Origin: DSM-111022 sp043424535
Lineage (GTDB): Bacteria > Bacillota > Bacilli > Lactobacillales > Aerococcaceae
NCBI GenBank assembly: GCA_043424535.1
Contig: JBHWOV010000042.1
Coordinates: forward strand, 1-20,044
Direction: 5' to 3'
DNA length: 20,044 nucleotides
The number at the start of each line of letters is the position of its first letter. The stretch's first letter is position 1. Below are positions 1 through 6,275 of this stretch, in pieces. The position numbers and the translations under genes were made by a program. The notes below the pieces were generated by a model. It was not told the DNA's origin and did not search any database. It saw nothing but the letters and a program-made list of their open reading frames with translations.

Positions 1-36
1 AAGCTGTTGTCGGGAGTTCGATTCTCCTCACCCGCT
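1..36 (+). tRNA. tRNA-Gly (probably UCC anticodon), 3' part only
   Basis: The window opens inside a tRNA gene, just after the anticodon. Visible are the 3' strand of the anticodon stem (AAGCTG), the T arm (GGGAG, loop TTCGATT, CTCCT) and the 3' acceptor strand CACCCGC with discriminator T. An acceptor strand of this kind pairs with GCGGGTG, the usual 5' end of tRNA-Gly(UCC) in Bacilli, and the AAGCTG after the anticodon fits the same tRNA. No CCA is encoded, so it must be added by nucleotidyltransferase. The anticodon lies outside the window, so the UCC assignment rests on resemblance to known glycine tRNAs. Confidence 0.82.
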
Positions 37-41
37 TAAAG

Positions 42-68
42 AAAGTCGATGTATATCGACTTTTTTTA
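42..68 (+). terminator. Intrinsic terminator after tRNA-Gly
   Basis: A 9-bp hairpin (AAAGTCGAT, loop GTAT, ATCGACTTT) is followed by a run of T. It lies 5 bases after the tRNA end and should end the tRNA transcript. Confidence 0.85.
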
Positions 69-70
69 TT

Positions 71-100
71 TTATGATAAGATAAGTATAGATTATATAAT
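71..100 (+). promoter_or_regulatory. Possible promoter of the MFS gene
   Basis: A perfect -10 box TATAAT lies at 95-100. The best -35 with acceptable spacing is the weak TTATGA at 71-76 (18-bp spacer). The preceding terminator means the MFS gene needs its own promoter. Start would be near 107. Confidence 0.4.
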
Positions 101-122
101 TAATGGAATGGAGGCATTTTAT

Positions 123-1382
123 TTGAAGAATGAAAAAGGGATTTTTTATGGTTGGTGGATCGTTTTAACGAGTGCCATTATTTTGATGATCACGGGTCCC
201 GCATCGGTTGCGGTAGCGAATATTTATCAAACTGCTATTATTGAAGATTTTGGTATTACTGCCAGTCAATTCTCAATCGTCAATGCGATTGTTTTAGGGG
301 TGGGGATTTTTGTATCACCCATTATGTCGTCTAAATATAGTACGGATAATTTCAAGAAATATCTTTTATTTTCGATGATATTATACGGAGTTGCTTATGG
401 GGCGTATAGTTTAGCTCCAAATATTTATGTATTTTATTTAATCTCTGTATTTGTTGGGATTGGTTTTGCTGCTGCTGCGGTGCTTCCAGTCGGGATATTG
501 ATCAATAATTGGTTTATTGAAAAACGTGGTCTGGCTCTCAGTTTAGCATTTAGTGGACTAGGTGTAGGTGGCGTTGTCTTTTCTCAATTTGTTACATGGG
601 GAATCGCGAATGTTGGTTGGCGGATGACTTATGTTTATTATGCACTTATTTTACTTGTTGTCTGTGTTCCACTTGTTTTATTCGTTATTAAAGCACGTCC
701 TGAAGATATGGGGAAAAAGCCATTAGGTTATAAGGAACAAAGAACGAATTTAGATGAAGGCGATTATGAACAACAATTAGGTGTAGCGATGCCAGTACAA
801 GAAAGTTACACAAAATTATTCTTCATCATGCTTATTTTAGGAACAGTTTTTCTAGGCATTGCGAATAATGGAGGATTAGGACAATTTCCACCTTATTTCC
901 AAATCATTCATGGTCCTGCAACTGCGGCGACTTTAGTGGGTGTTTATTCAGCTGCAGGTATTGTCGGTAAATTATTAATTGGGACGATTAATGATAAATT
1001 TGGTATTGTATTTAGTACGATTTATGGTTCAACTTTACTTGCTTTGTCTTATGTTTTAATGATTTGGGCAAATAGTTTCACGATTGCAGTTATCGGATGT
1101 ATTTTATTTGGTCTAGGGAATTCGATGGGAACTATCTCGACACCATTAATTACAGCGTCTATCTATTCTCATGAAAATTATGCTAAGGCTTATGGTTTAG
1201 TCAATAGTGCGATGAATTTAGGAATGATGTTAGGTTCAATTGTTGCAGCAAGTATTGCTGATGTTACCGGTAGTTATAATTATTCATGGATCTTTATCGC
1301 GATTTTATCAGTCGCAGTAGGTGTTCTGTGGGTTGGTAGTTACCGTAATAGTCGCAAATATATTACTTATCAATCAAAATAA
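123..1382 (+). CDS. MFS permease, monocarboxylate/OFA-like
   Basis: A 12-helix major facilitator superfamily carrier of about 419 residues in the cytoplasmic membrane. It opens with the YGWWIV stretch common in monocarboxylate/oxalate-formate-type carriers. Two six-helix halves are joined by a charged loop (KARPEDMGKKP through a segment rich in D, E and Q, residues ~190-225), and a glycine-rich helix in the second half reads GNSMGTISTP. The substrate cannot be told; a small organic anion is a family-based guess. Start choice: an in-frame ATG at 108 would extend the protein by five residues, but it has no ribosome binding site and overlaps one. GGAGG at 110-114 sits 8 bases before TTG at 123, so TTG is preferred. 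The gene is a single-gene unit between two terminators. Confidence 0.85.
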   Translation: MKNEKGIFYGWWIVLTSAIILMITGPASVAVANIYQTAIIEDFGITASQFSIVNAIVLGVGIFVSPIMSSKYSTDNFKKYLLFSMILYGVAYGAYSLAPNIYVFYLISVFVGIGFAAAAVLPVGILINNWFIEKRGLALSLAFSGLGVGGVVFSQFVTWGIANVGWRMTYVYYALILLVVCVPLVLFVIKARPEDMGKKPLGYKEQRTNLDEGDYEQQLGVAMPVQESYTKLFFIMLILGTVFLGIANNGGLGQFPPYFQIIHGPATAATLVGVYSAAGIVGKLLIGTINDKFGIVFSTIYGSTLLALSYVLMIWANSFTIAVIGCILFGLGNSMGTISTPLITASIYSHENYAKAYGLVNSAMNLGMMLGSIVAASIADVTGSYNYSWIFIAILSVAVGVLWVGSYRNSRKYITYQSK

Positions 1383-1396
1383 ATTAATAATATGAC

Positions 1397-1428
1397 AAAC
1401 TTCCAAGTATTGTACTTGGAAGTTTTTT
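1397..1428 (+). terminator. Intrinsic terminator after the MFS gene
   Basis: A 13-bp perfect stem (AAACTTCCAAGTA / TACTTGGAAGTTT, 3-base loop TTG) is followed by a T run, 14 bases after the stop codon. It is one of the strongest hairpins in the window. Confidence 0.92.
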
Positions 1429-1438
1429 GCTTTATAAT
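1410..1438 (+). promoter_or_regulatory. Possible promoter of the membrane glycosyltransferase gene
   Basis: TATAAT at 1433-1438 lies 17 bp after TTGTAC at 1410-1415, which falls in the loop and 3' arm of the preceding terminator. The predicted start is near 1445, giving a leader of about 20 bases. The -10 box is perfect and the -35 is weak. Confidence 0.45.
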
Positions 1439-1467
1439 ACAATCACTTTTATGAAATGAGGAAAGAA

Positions 1468-2988
1468 ATGAATAATTGTGATATTTATATTTGGGTAGAA
1501 CGGGCGATTGATGGCCTGTATCGAGTATTGATGGGCGTCACTTTATTAGGCGTTGTTACTTTATTAAATCAACATGTCACAGCATTATCTGGCAAAGCAT
1601 TCTTCATCGGCTTCGTCATTTTATTTATTTTATATTTAGGCTATATCTTCATACCGCGAAAAAGTATTGATCATATTCAGCATAAAATAACATCTTTATT
1701 TCGTCGAATCAGTCAATTATTTGAAGGAAAAAACTTATTTTTTATTTTTTTAGGTTTATTTGCTTCGCAATTTGTATTAGTCTTTATTTTATCCGGTTAT
1801 ACTGACTGGGATGTTGGTGGTATTTTTGATTATACAAAGCTACTGATGCAAGATAATAATGCGACTAAAATAAATGAATATTTGTCCAAAAATCCCAACA
1901 ATGCCTTCTTCTTTTTTATTATGTATGCTTGGTCAGCCTTTGGCAATTTATTGTCAGATGGCCTGGGAAATGACTGGTATTTTTGGCAATTTTTAAATAT
2001 TATTGTTATCGATATCGGTATTTATTTTTTATATTTAACGGCCCAGACTTATTTTTCCAAAAATACAGGTATTATTGCAATGATTATGGCAGTATTGACT
2101 CTTGGTTTATCCGGCTGGCTACTCGTGCCTTATACGGATACTTTTGCTTTTACAATTACTGCTATCCTTTTGTATTTATTAATGAAGAGAGATATTCAGC
2201 GAAAATATGATCCTATTTTATTAGGTTTCTTATTGTGTATGGGCTATTTAATAAAGCCCTCATTGTTGATCCCATATATCGCCTTTATTATCATTCGAAT
2301 ATGTACTAGACAAATTAAATGGAAGGATTCCATTATTACTTTACTATGCTTCTTTTTAGGCTTTTTCGGTTATCAATATCAATTAGCAAATCAAGATATT
2401 ATTGTGTTGGATCCTGATCAAAGTAAACCTTGGGCTTTATTTGTGATGATGGGTTTAAAAGATGATGGTGGCTACAATTATGATGATACCATCTATATTC
2501 GCAATGCGGGTGATACTGAAGCTGGTAATGAATTAGCACTTCAAGTGATTCGTGATCGATTAACAGATTATGGTTTAGCTGGCTATACGAAGTTTCTTTG
2601 GAGTAAACAACAATATAATACAAAGTCAGGAACCTTTTCAATGGGGGCAGATGGTTCCGGTTTATTATCGATGAATGTACCACAAACAGGCCTGCGACAT
2701 TATTTGCGAAGTATATATTTTCCTGATGGGAGCCGACATCATTTAGGACAATTTGTCGCTCAAATGATTTGGTGTGTCGTTATTTTTACTGCACTCTGTG
2801 TACCACGTTATGGCAAAAAGATATCCTTTTTAAAACTAACCATTATTGGTTTATTCGTTTTTCTATTAATGTTTGAAGCAGGGCGCTCCAGATATTTAAT
2901 CCAACAATTACCGACATTTCTTCTCCTATCTAGTCTAGGAATAAAATGCTTATATTATAAATGTCGGGAAAAAATTTCAAAAAAGTAA
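1468..2988 (+). CDS. Multi-pass GT-C-type glycosyltransferase-like membrane protein
   Basis: A 506-residue integral membrane protein with about 11-13 hydrophobic helices, shaped like GT-C glycosyltransferases (PMT/GT39-like) that move a sugar from a polyprenyl-phosphate carrier on the outer face of the membrane. The first large external loop carries GYTDWDVGGI, matching the acidic pair usually found there. A later loop has the WLLVPYTDTF segment typical of this fold. A soluble external part (residues ~310-425) precedes the last helices, which contain EAGRSRYLIQQLP. It resembles the Lactobacillales membrane glycosyltransferases grouped with TIGR03766, but I cannot verify that. Start choice: ATG 1468 follows GAGG (1458-1461) by 6 bases; the ATG at 1456 has no such site. 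It stands alone between terminators, so neither acceptor nor pathway is shown by context. Confidence 0.65.
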   Translation: MNNCDIYIWVERAIDGLYRVLMGVTLLGVVTLLNQHVTALSGKAFFIGFVILFILYLGYIFIPRKSIDHIQHKITSLFRRISQLFEGKNLFFIFLGLFASQFVLVFILSGYTDWDVGGIFDYTKLLMQDNNATKINEYLSKNPNNAFFFFIMYAWSAFGNLLSDGLGNDWYFWQFLNIIVIDIGIYFLYLTAQTYFSKNTGIIAMIMAVLTLGLSGWLLVPYTDTFAFTITAILLYLLMKRDIQRKYDPILLGFLLCMGYLIKPSLLIPYIAFIIIRICTRQIKWKDSIITLLCFFLGFFGYQYQLANQDIIVLDPDQSKPWALFVMMGLKDDGGYNYDDTIYIRNAGDTEAGNELALQVIRDRLTDYGLAGYTKFLWSKQQYNTKSGTFSMGADGSGLLSMNVPQTGLRHYLRSIYFPDGSRHHLGQFVAQMIWCVVIFTALCVPRYGKKISFLKLTIIGLFVFLLMFEAGRSRYLIQQLPTFLLLSSLGIKCLYYKCREKISKK

Positions 2989-2991
2989 AAC

Positions 2992-3032
2992 AAAAACTGT
3001 TGATCCATTAATATTTGGACCAACAGTTTTTT
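2992..3032. terminator. Bidirectional terminator between convergent genes
   Basis: Stem AAAAACTGTTG.TCCA pairs with TGGA.CAACAGTTTTT, with one internal mismatch and an AT loop. It starts 4 bases after the plus-strand stop. The T run on the plus strand and the A run on the 5' side let it serve the minus-strand gene (stop at 3045) as well. Confidence 0.85.
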
Positions 3033-3044
3033 AATTTGCTTTAA

Positions 3045-3833
3045 TTAATAGACCACACTTAATCCATAAAGTAAGACAAAGACTAAATAAATGGCACTGA
3101 GATAATTAATTTTGTTTTGTCTTTGATGCGATTTTTGCGTGGAGACAACCAATGGTAATAAACTCGCACCTGTAATAATAACAAATAAAATTTGAACGAT
3201 ATAATATGATGACGACGGAATCGCAAAATAAACGCCACTAATAACTCCCAGACACATCAAACCTAATCCTAACCAACGATGATAGAAAATTTGATTTTTC
3301 CGTCGATTTAAAAGACTTTGTAATTGGAAAACTTCAAATTGGACGCCTAAAAAGAATAAAACAATAGGAATATATTGCGTTAATTGCGCTTGTTCAAATT
3401 GATTGGATTGAATGAAATGCGCAGCAATATTTAAAAAGATAGCATTGTAGGCGACAGATAAAATAAGATGATACCAAGTTCCCGAAATATTATAAGGCTT
3501 ATAAATAATATGAATATAGATGACATATAAAATGAGCATGGTTGTAATTAACCAGTGATTTGTAAATGCGATTGCAATCACACTGATAATTAAAATCGCT
3601 TCACAAGCATATAAAATGCCTTGATTCATCGTTGTATTCCGATTATTTTGCAAATTAAAATAATGTGAAATTAAATGAGAACTAATAGCAACCAGCGCCA
3701 ATAAGAGAAAACCAAGCCAATTAAAACCAGGATTAATTAAAGAACCGATAATCGTTCCATATAAAATGATCGCAAGTGGCGAAACGAACATCTTTAGTAA
3801 CGGATGCTGTAGAAAATTTGTGAATTGTTTCAT
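3045..3833 (-). CDS. UbiA-superfamily-like membrane protein without the usual catalytic Asp residues
   Basis: A 262-residue protein with about eight hydrophobic segments. The layout resembles UbiA prenyltransferases, which join a polyprenyl diphosphate to an aromatic or lipid acceptor in the membrane. At residues 56-64 the text SHYFNLQNN falls where UbiA proteins have NDxxDxxxD. YKPYNISGTWYH (111-122) resembles the conserved loop after the middle helices. LLNRRKN (174-180) falls where the second DxxxD motif lies. If this alignment is right, every metal-binding aspartate is replaced, mostly by Asn, so the protein is either inactive as a prenyltransferase or does something else. The alternative is simply an unrelated eight-helix membrane protein. 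ATG 3833 follows AAAGG by 7 bases. It is divergent from metK and carries a promoter at 3872-3900. Confidence 0.5.
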   Translation of the reverse strand: MKQFTNFLQHPLLKMFVSPLAIILYGTIIGSLINPGFNWLGFLLLALVAISSHLISHYFNLQNNRNTTMNQGILYACEAILIISVIAIAFTNHWLITTMLILYVIYIHIIYKPYNISGTWYHLILSVAYNAIFLNIAAHFIQSNQFEQAQLTQYIPIVLFFLGVQFEVFQLQSLLNRRKNQIFYHRWLGLGLMCLGVISGVYFAIPSSSYYIVQILFVIITGASLLPLVVSTQKSHQRQNKINYLSAIYLVFVLLYGLSVVY

Positions 3834-3871
3834 GATTTAACCTTTCTTTCCCATATCGGGATAATAACTCT

Positions 3872-3900
3872 ATGATACGAAAAAAATCACTTTCTTACAA
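3872..3900 (-). promoter_or_regulatory. Promoter of the UbiA-like gene
   Basis: Reading the minus strand, TTGTAA (3900-3895) is 17 bp from TATCAT (3877-3872). Transcription would begin near 3865, giving a leader of about 32 bases that contains TTATCCCGATA near its 5' end. Confidence 0.55.
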
Positions 3901-3953
3901 CTCAAATTCATCAATTCTTCAAAAGATTCCTATACTCTGAAGGAAATTTAACG

Positions 3954-3959
3954 TATAAT
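3954..3959 (+). promoter_or_regulatory. -10 box of the metK promoter
   Basis: A perfect TATAAT lies about 19 bases before the riboswitch begins, giving a start near 3966. No convincing -35 box is visible; TATACT at 3931-3936 has the right spacing but a poor sequence. Confidence 0.5.
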
Positions 3960-3977
3960 GTGGACGGTTGAACAAAT

Positions 3978-4064
3978 GGTTATCCCGATAGGATTTACAA
4001 ATTGTAAATATGCCTTGTAACCAGAAAAAATAAGTTTGACTTATTTAAGTAAAATAGATGGGGG
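3978..4064 (+). promoter_or_regulatory. SMK box (SAM-III) riboswitch of metK
   Basis: Blocks follow in the order of the Enterococcus faecalis SMK box: CCCGATAGGAT (3984-3994), a short variable hairpin (TTTAC / GTAAA, 3994-4008), ATGCCTTGTAACC (4010-4022) and the GGGGGAA ribosome binding site (4060-4066). GGTTA at 3978-3982 can also pair with TAACC at 4018-4022. In this class SAM stabilises pairing of the CCC segment with the GGGGG Shine-Dalgarno, so translation of SAM synthetase falls when SAM is plentiful. The linker between the core and the Shine-Dalgarno (4023-4059) is longer than in E. faecalis and holds a 7-bp hairpin (AAATAAG, loop TTTGA, CTTATTT; 4028-4046). Confidence 0.9.
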
Positions 4065-4069
4065 AAAAC

Positions 4070-5275
4070 ATGAAAGAAGAAAAATATTTATTTACATCTG
4101 AATCGGTCACCGAAGGACATCCTGATAAAATAGCGGACCAAATAAGTGATGCGATTTTGGATGCGATTTTAGCACAAGATCCGTTTGCGCGAGTCGCCTG
4201 TGAAACAATTGTGAATACGGGGCTTGTCGTCGTTTTTGGAGAAATCACAACGACAGCCTATGTTGATATTCAAGCCATCGCACGCGATACCATTCGTGAA
4301 ATAGGCTATACGGATCGTCTATATGGTTTTGACGCGGATAATGTCGCTGTTTTAGTGTCTCTCGATGAGCAGTCACCAGATATCGCTCAAGGCGTCAATC
4401 AAGCCTTAGAAGAGCGGGAAAGCGCATCAGAAACGGATATCACCAATTCTGCGAAATTAATTGGTGCCGGAGATCAAGGTTTGATGTTTGGCTATGCTTC
4501 GAATGAAACACCGGAATATATGCCACTGGCGATATCATTAAGTCATCAATTAGCGTCTCAATTAGCTACGATTCGCAAAAATGGCACCTTAGATTATCTC
4601 GGTCCGGATGGCAAAACTCAAGTAACGATTGAATATGATGAAATGGGGCAACCATTGCGTGTGGATAATATCGTTATTTCCACGCAACATAGCGAAGAAA
4701 CAGAGCAACAGCAATTACATCAAGATATCATCAAACATGTCATTGAGCCGATCGTTCCTAAAGAATGGTTAGATGAGGAGACGGTGTATTATATCAATCC
4801 AACCGGAAAGTTTGTGATTGGTGGGCCGGTCGGCGATTCTGGATTAACGGGGCGAAAAATTATTGTCGATACTTATGGTGGAGCAGCGCATCACGGAGGT
4901 GGCGCATTCTCTGGTAAAGATGCGACAAAAGTCGACCGTTCAGCTTCTTATGCGGCGCGATATATTGCGAAAAACTTAGTAGCGGCAGGTGTTTGTGATC
5001 GTTGTGAAATTCAATTAGCTTATGCGATTGGTGTTAGTGAGCCAACTTCAATTATGGTGGATACTTTCAATACTAGTGACTATTCCAATGCAACGATTAC
5101 CCAAGTGATTCGCGAATTGTTTGACTTAACCCCGAATGGAATTATCGACATGTTGAACTTACGACAACCGATATATAAAAAGACAGCGGCTTATGGTCAT
5201 TTCGGGCGAACTGATATCGCATTGCCATGGGAACAACTCGATAAAGTAGCAGCGATTCAAAAAGCACTCAATTAA
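4070..5275 (+). CDS. metK: S-adenosylmethionine synthetase
   Basis: Makes S-adenosylmethionine from methionine and ATP, releasing phosphate and diphosphate; a cytoplasmic tetramer in characterised members. At 401 residues it has normal length. Signatures: TSESVTEGHPDKIADQISD near the N-terminus (H17, D19, K20), the GAGDQG motif at 132-137, and GGGAFSGKD at 276-284. Start choice: ATG 4070 lies 5 bases after GGGGG (4060-4064), which is the Shine-Dalgarno controlled by the SMK box; the upstream ATG at 4058 is inside that control region. It is transcribed alone and ends at a bidirectional hairpin. Its product feeds the SAM-dependent enzymes encoded nearby, including mnmM on the opposite strand and rlmP. 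Confidence 0.98.
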   Translation: MKEEKYLFTSESVTEGHPDKIADQISDAILDAILAQDPFARVACETIVNTGLVVVFGEITTTAYVDIQAIARDTIREIGYTDRLYGFDADNVAVLVSLDEQSPDIAQGVNQALEERESASETDITNSAKLIGAGDQGLMFGYASNETPEYMPLAISLSHQLASQLATIRKNGTLDYLGPDGKTQVTIEYDEMGQPLRVDNIVISTQHSEETEQQQLHQDIIKHVIEPIVPKEWLDEETVYYINPTGKFVIGGPVGDSGLTGRKIIVDTYGGAAHHGGGAFSGKDATKVDRSASYAARYIAKNLVAAGVCDRCEIQLAYAIGVSEPTSIMVDTFNTSDYSNATITQVIRELFDLTPNGIIDMLNLRQPIYKKTAAYGHFGRTDIALPWEQLDKVAAIQKALN

Positions 5276-5284
5276 AGACTAAAT

Positions 5285-5330
5285 AAAATCCGATGAGAGC
5301 ACTTATCAATAAGTGGCCATCGGATTTTTA
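5285..5330. terminator. Bidirectional terminator between metK and mnmM
   Basis: Outer stem AAAATCCGATG / CATCGGATTTTT encloses a second stem CACTTAT / ATAAGTG. Runs of T on one side and A on the other suit both directions. It starts 10 bases after the metK stop and ends next to the mnmM stop. Confidence 0.9.
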
Positions 5331-5897
5331 TTATGATTTACGTTCAATAACAATCAAATAAGGTGGTTGATTTTTTTGATTAATAAATTGATAAGTTAGC
5401 ACTTGAAAGTCTTCTTGGGGAAGGTGACGGAGTTGTTCGAGTAATTGTTCACTCTCAATTTGTCCTGAAGGATGGCCTGTATAGACGACGAGAATAATTT
5501 GCCCGCCTTTGACAAGGCGATCAGCGATTTCCTGAACGGCCAATAAGGTCTGATCTGCCTGGGTCGTAATTGTATGGTCCCCACCCGGTAAATAGCCTAA
5601 ATTAAAAATGGCACCATGAATGGAATCCGTTGGACTGAGATAATTTGCTATCTGGGCATGGGAATCTTGAATGAGGGTATAAGCGGCAGGATCTTCGCTT
5701 GCTAATTTTAGGCGTGTTGCCTCGATGGCAGCAGCTTGAATATCAAAGCCATAAACATGGCCTTTAAAATCTTTATGGGAAACAATTCTGTGAATATCAT
5801 GGCCATTACCAATCGTGCCATCAATAAAGATTCCCTGATTGAATCTTTTGATTAAATCATTCAGTATGTGTTGACTATAATGTAGTGCATTAAGCAA
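5331..5897 (-). CDS. mnmM: tRNA wobble-uridine methyltransferase, YtqB/MnmM family
   Basis: A class I SAM-dependent methyltransferase of the YtqB family. B. subtilis and S. aureus members were shown to methylate the aminomethyl group at U34 (nm5s2U to mnm5s2U), the last step of that wobble modification in Gram-positives. Motif I is IDGTIGNGHD (residues 25-34), the acidic end of strand 2 is GFD (D52), and the family hallmark NLGYLPGGDH is at 99-108. Start choice: an in-frame ATG at 5921 would give 196 residues, but AAAAGGAG (5912-5905) sits 7 bases before TTG at 5897. The resulting 188-residue protein begins MLNALHYSQHIL, in step with the short N-terminus of YtqB. I could not find a clear promoter; the gene is divergent from leuS. 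Confidence 0.88.
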   Translation of the reverse strand: MLNALHYSQHILNDLIKRFNQGIFIDGTIGNGHDIHRIVSHKDFKGHVYGFDIQAAAIEATRLKLASEDPAAYTLIQDSHAQIANYLSPTDSIHGAIFNLGYLPGGDHTITTQADQTLLAVQEIADRLVKGGQIILVVYTGHPSGQIESEQLLEQLRHLPQEDFQVLTYQFINQKNQPPYLIVIERKS

Positions 5898-5954
5898 AGA
5901 ATCACTCCTTTTCACGATCATTTTAACAAATAATTAAGGGCAAATAAAGATTGT

Positions 5955-5983
5955 TTGCTTCTTTTAATTTATTTTGTTATAAT
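5955..5983 (+). promoter_or_regulatory. Promoter of the leuS operon
   Basis: An extended -10 (TGTTATAAT, ending 5983) follows TTGCTT at 5955-5960 by 17 bp. Start would be near 5990, directly at the T-box leader. Confidence 0.7.
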
Positions 5984-5989
5984 GACTCA

Positions 5990-6248
5990 GGAAATAGACC
6001 CATTAGAACTAGTAGATAACGAATCTGTGTAGCGAGCTTGTGGTTGGTGCAAACAAGTCATGAAACGTTATTGAACTCATCTGATGTATCATTGCTTATT
6101 TGAACGATGGATTATCTATTAGAATGAGCCGTTGACCGCGTTATAGTCATAGAGTATTAATAATGTTTACATTATTATAAATATAGGTGGTACCGCGTTT
6201 AACGCCCTATGTTATCTGGCTAGACTGGATAATATAGGGCGCTTTTTT
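5990..6248 (+). promoter_or_regulatory. T-box leader, leucine-responsive, with terminator
   Basis: The conserved T-box AGGTGGTACCGCG is at 6185-6197. Stem I is formed by CATTAGA / TCTGATG (6001-6007, 6080-6086) and ATAACG / CGTTAT (6016-6021, 6066-6071). The specifier loop between them contains CTC at 6076-6078, a leucine codon followed by A as usual. A stem III hairpin lies at 6158-6177 (TAATAATG / CATTATTA). The terminator is CGCCCTATGTTATC paired with GATAATATAGGGCG (6203-6241) plus a T run. Uncharged tRNA-Leu should stabilise the antiterminator and allow leuS and the genes behind it to be transcribed. Confidence 0.93.
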
Positions 6249-6275
6249 AAAAATAATCATAAGTGAGGTAATAAA

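Larger units (their letters stand above)
3854..3990. repeat. 11-bp inverted repeat flanking the divergent promoters
   Basis: TATCGGGATAA at 3854-3864 is the exact reverse complement of TTATCCCGATA at 3980-3990. The right copy is part of the SMK-box core. The left copy lies in the leader of the minus-strand gene, so both divergent transcripts carry the same 11-mer in the sense direction. Confidence 0.75.

Noticed and set aside
1..107. tRNA-Gly 3' end as an integration (att) site
   Set aside because: No integrase gene follows and no second copy of the tRNA tail was noticed in the window.
2399..2683. 94-codon antisense frame inside the membrane glycosyltransferase gene
   Set aside because: His/Tyr/Ser-rich composition typical of an antisense shadow; no ribosome binding site.
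4058..4069. Upstream in-frame ATG of metK (adds MGEN)
   Set aside because: It overlaps the GGGGG ribosome binding site, has no site of its own, and the family N-terminus fits the ATG at 4070.
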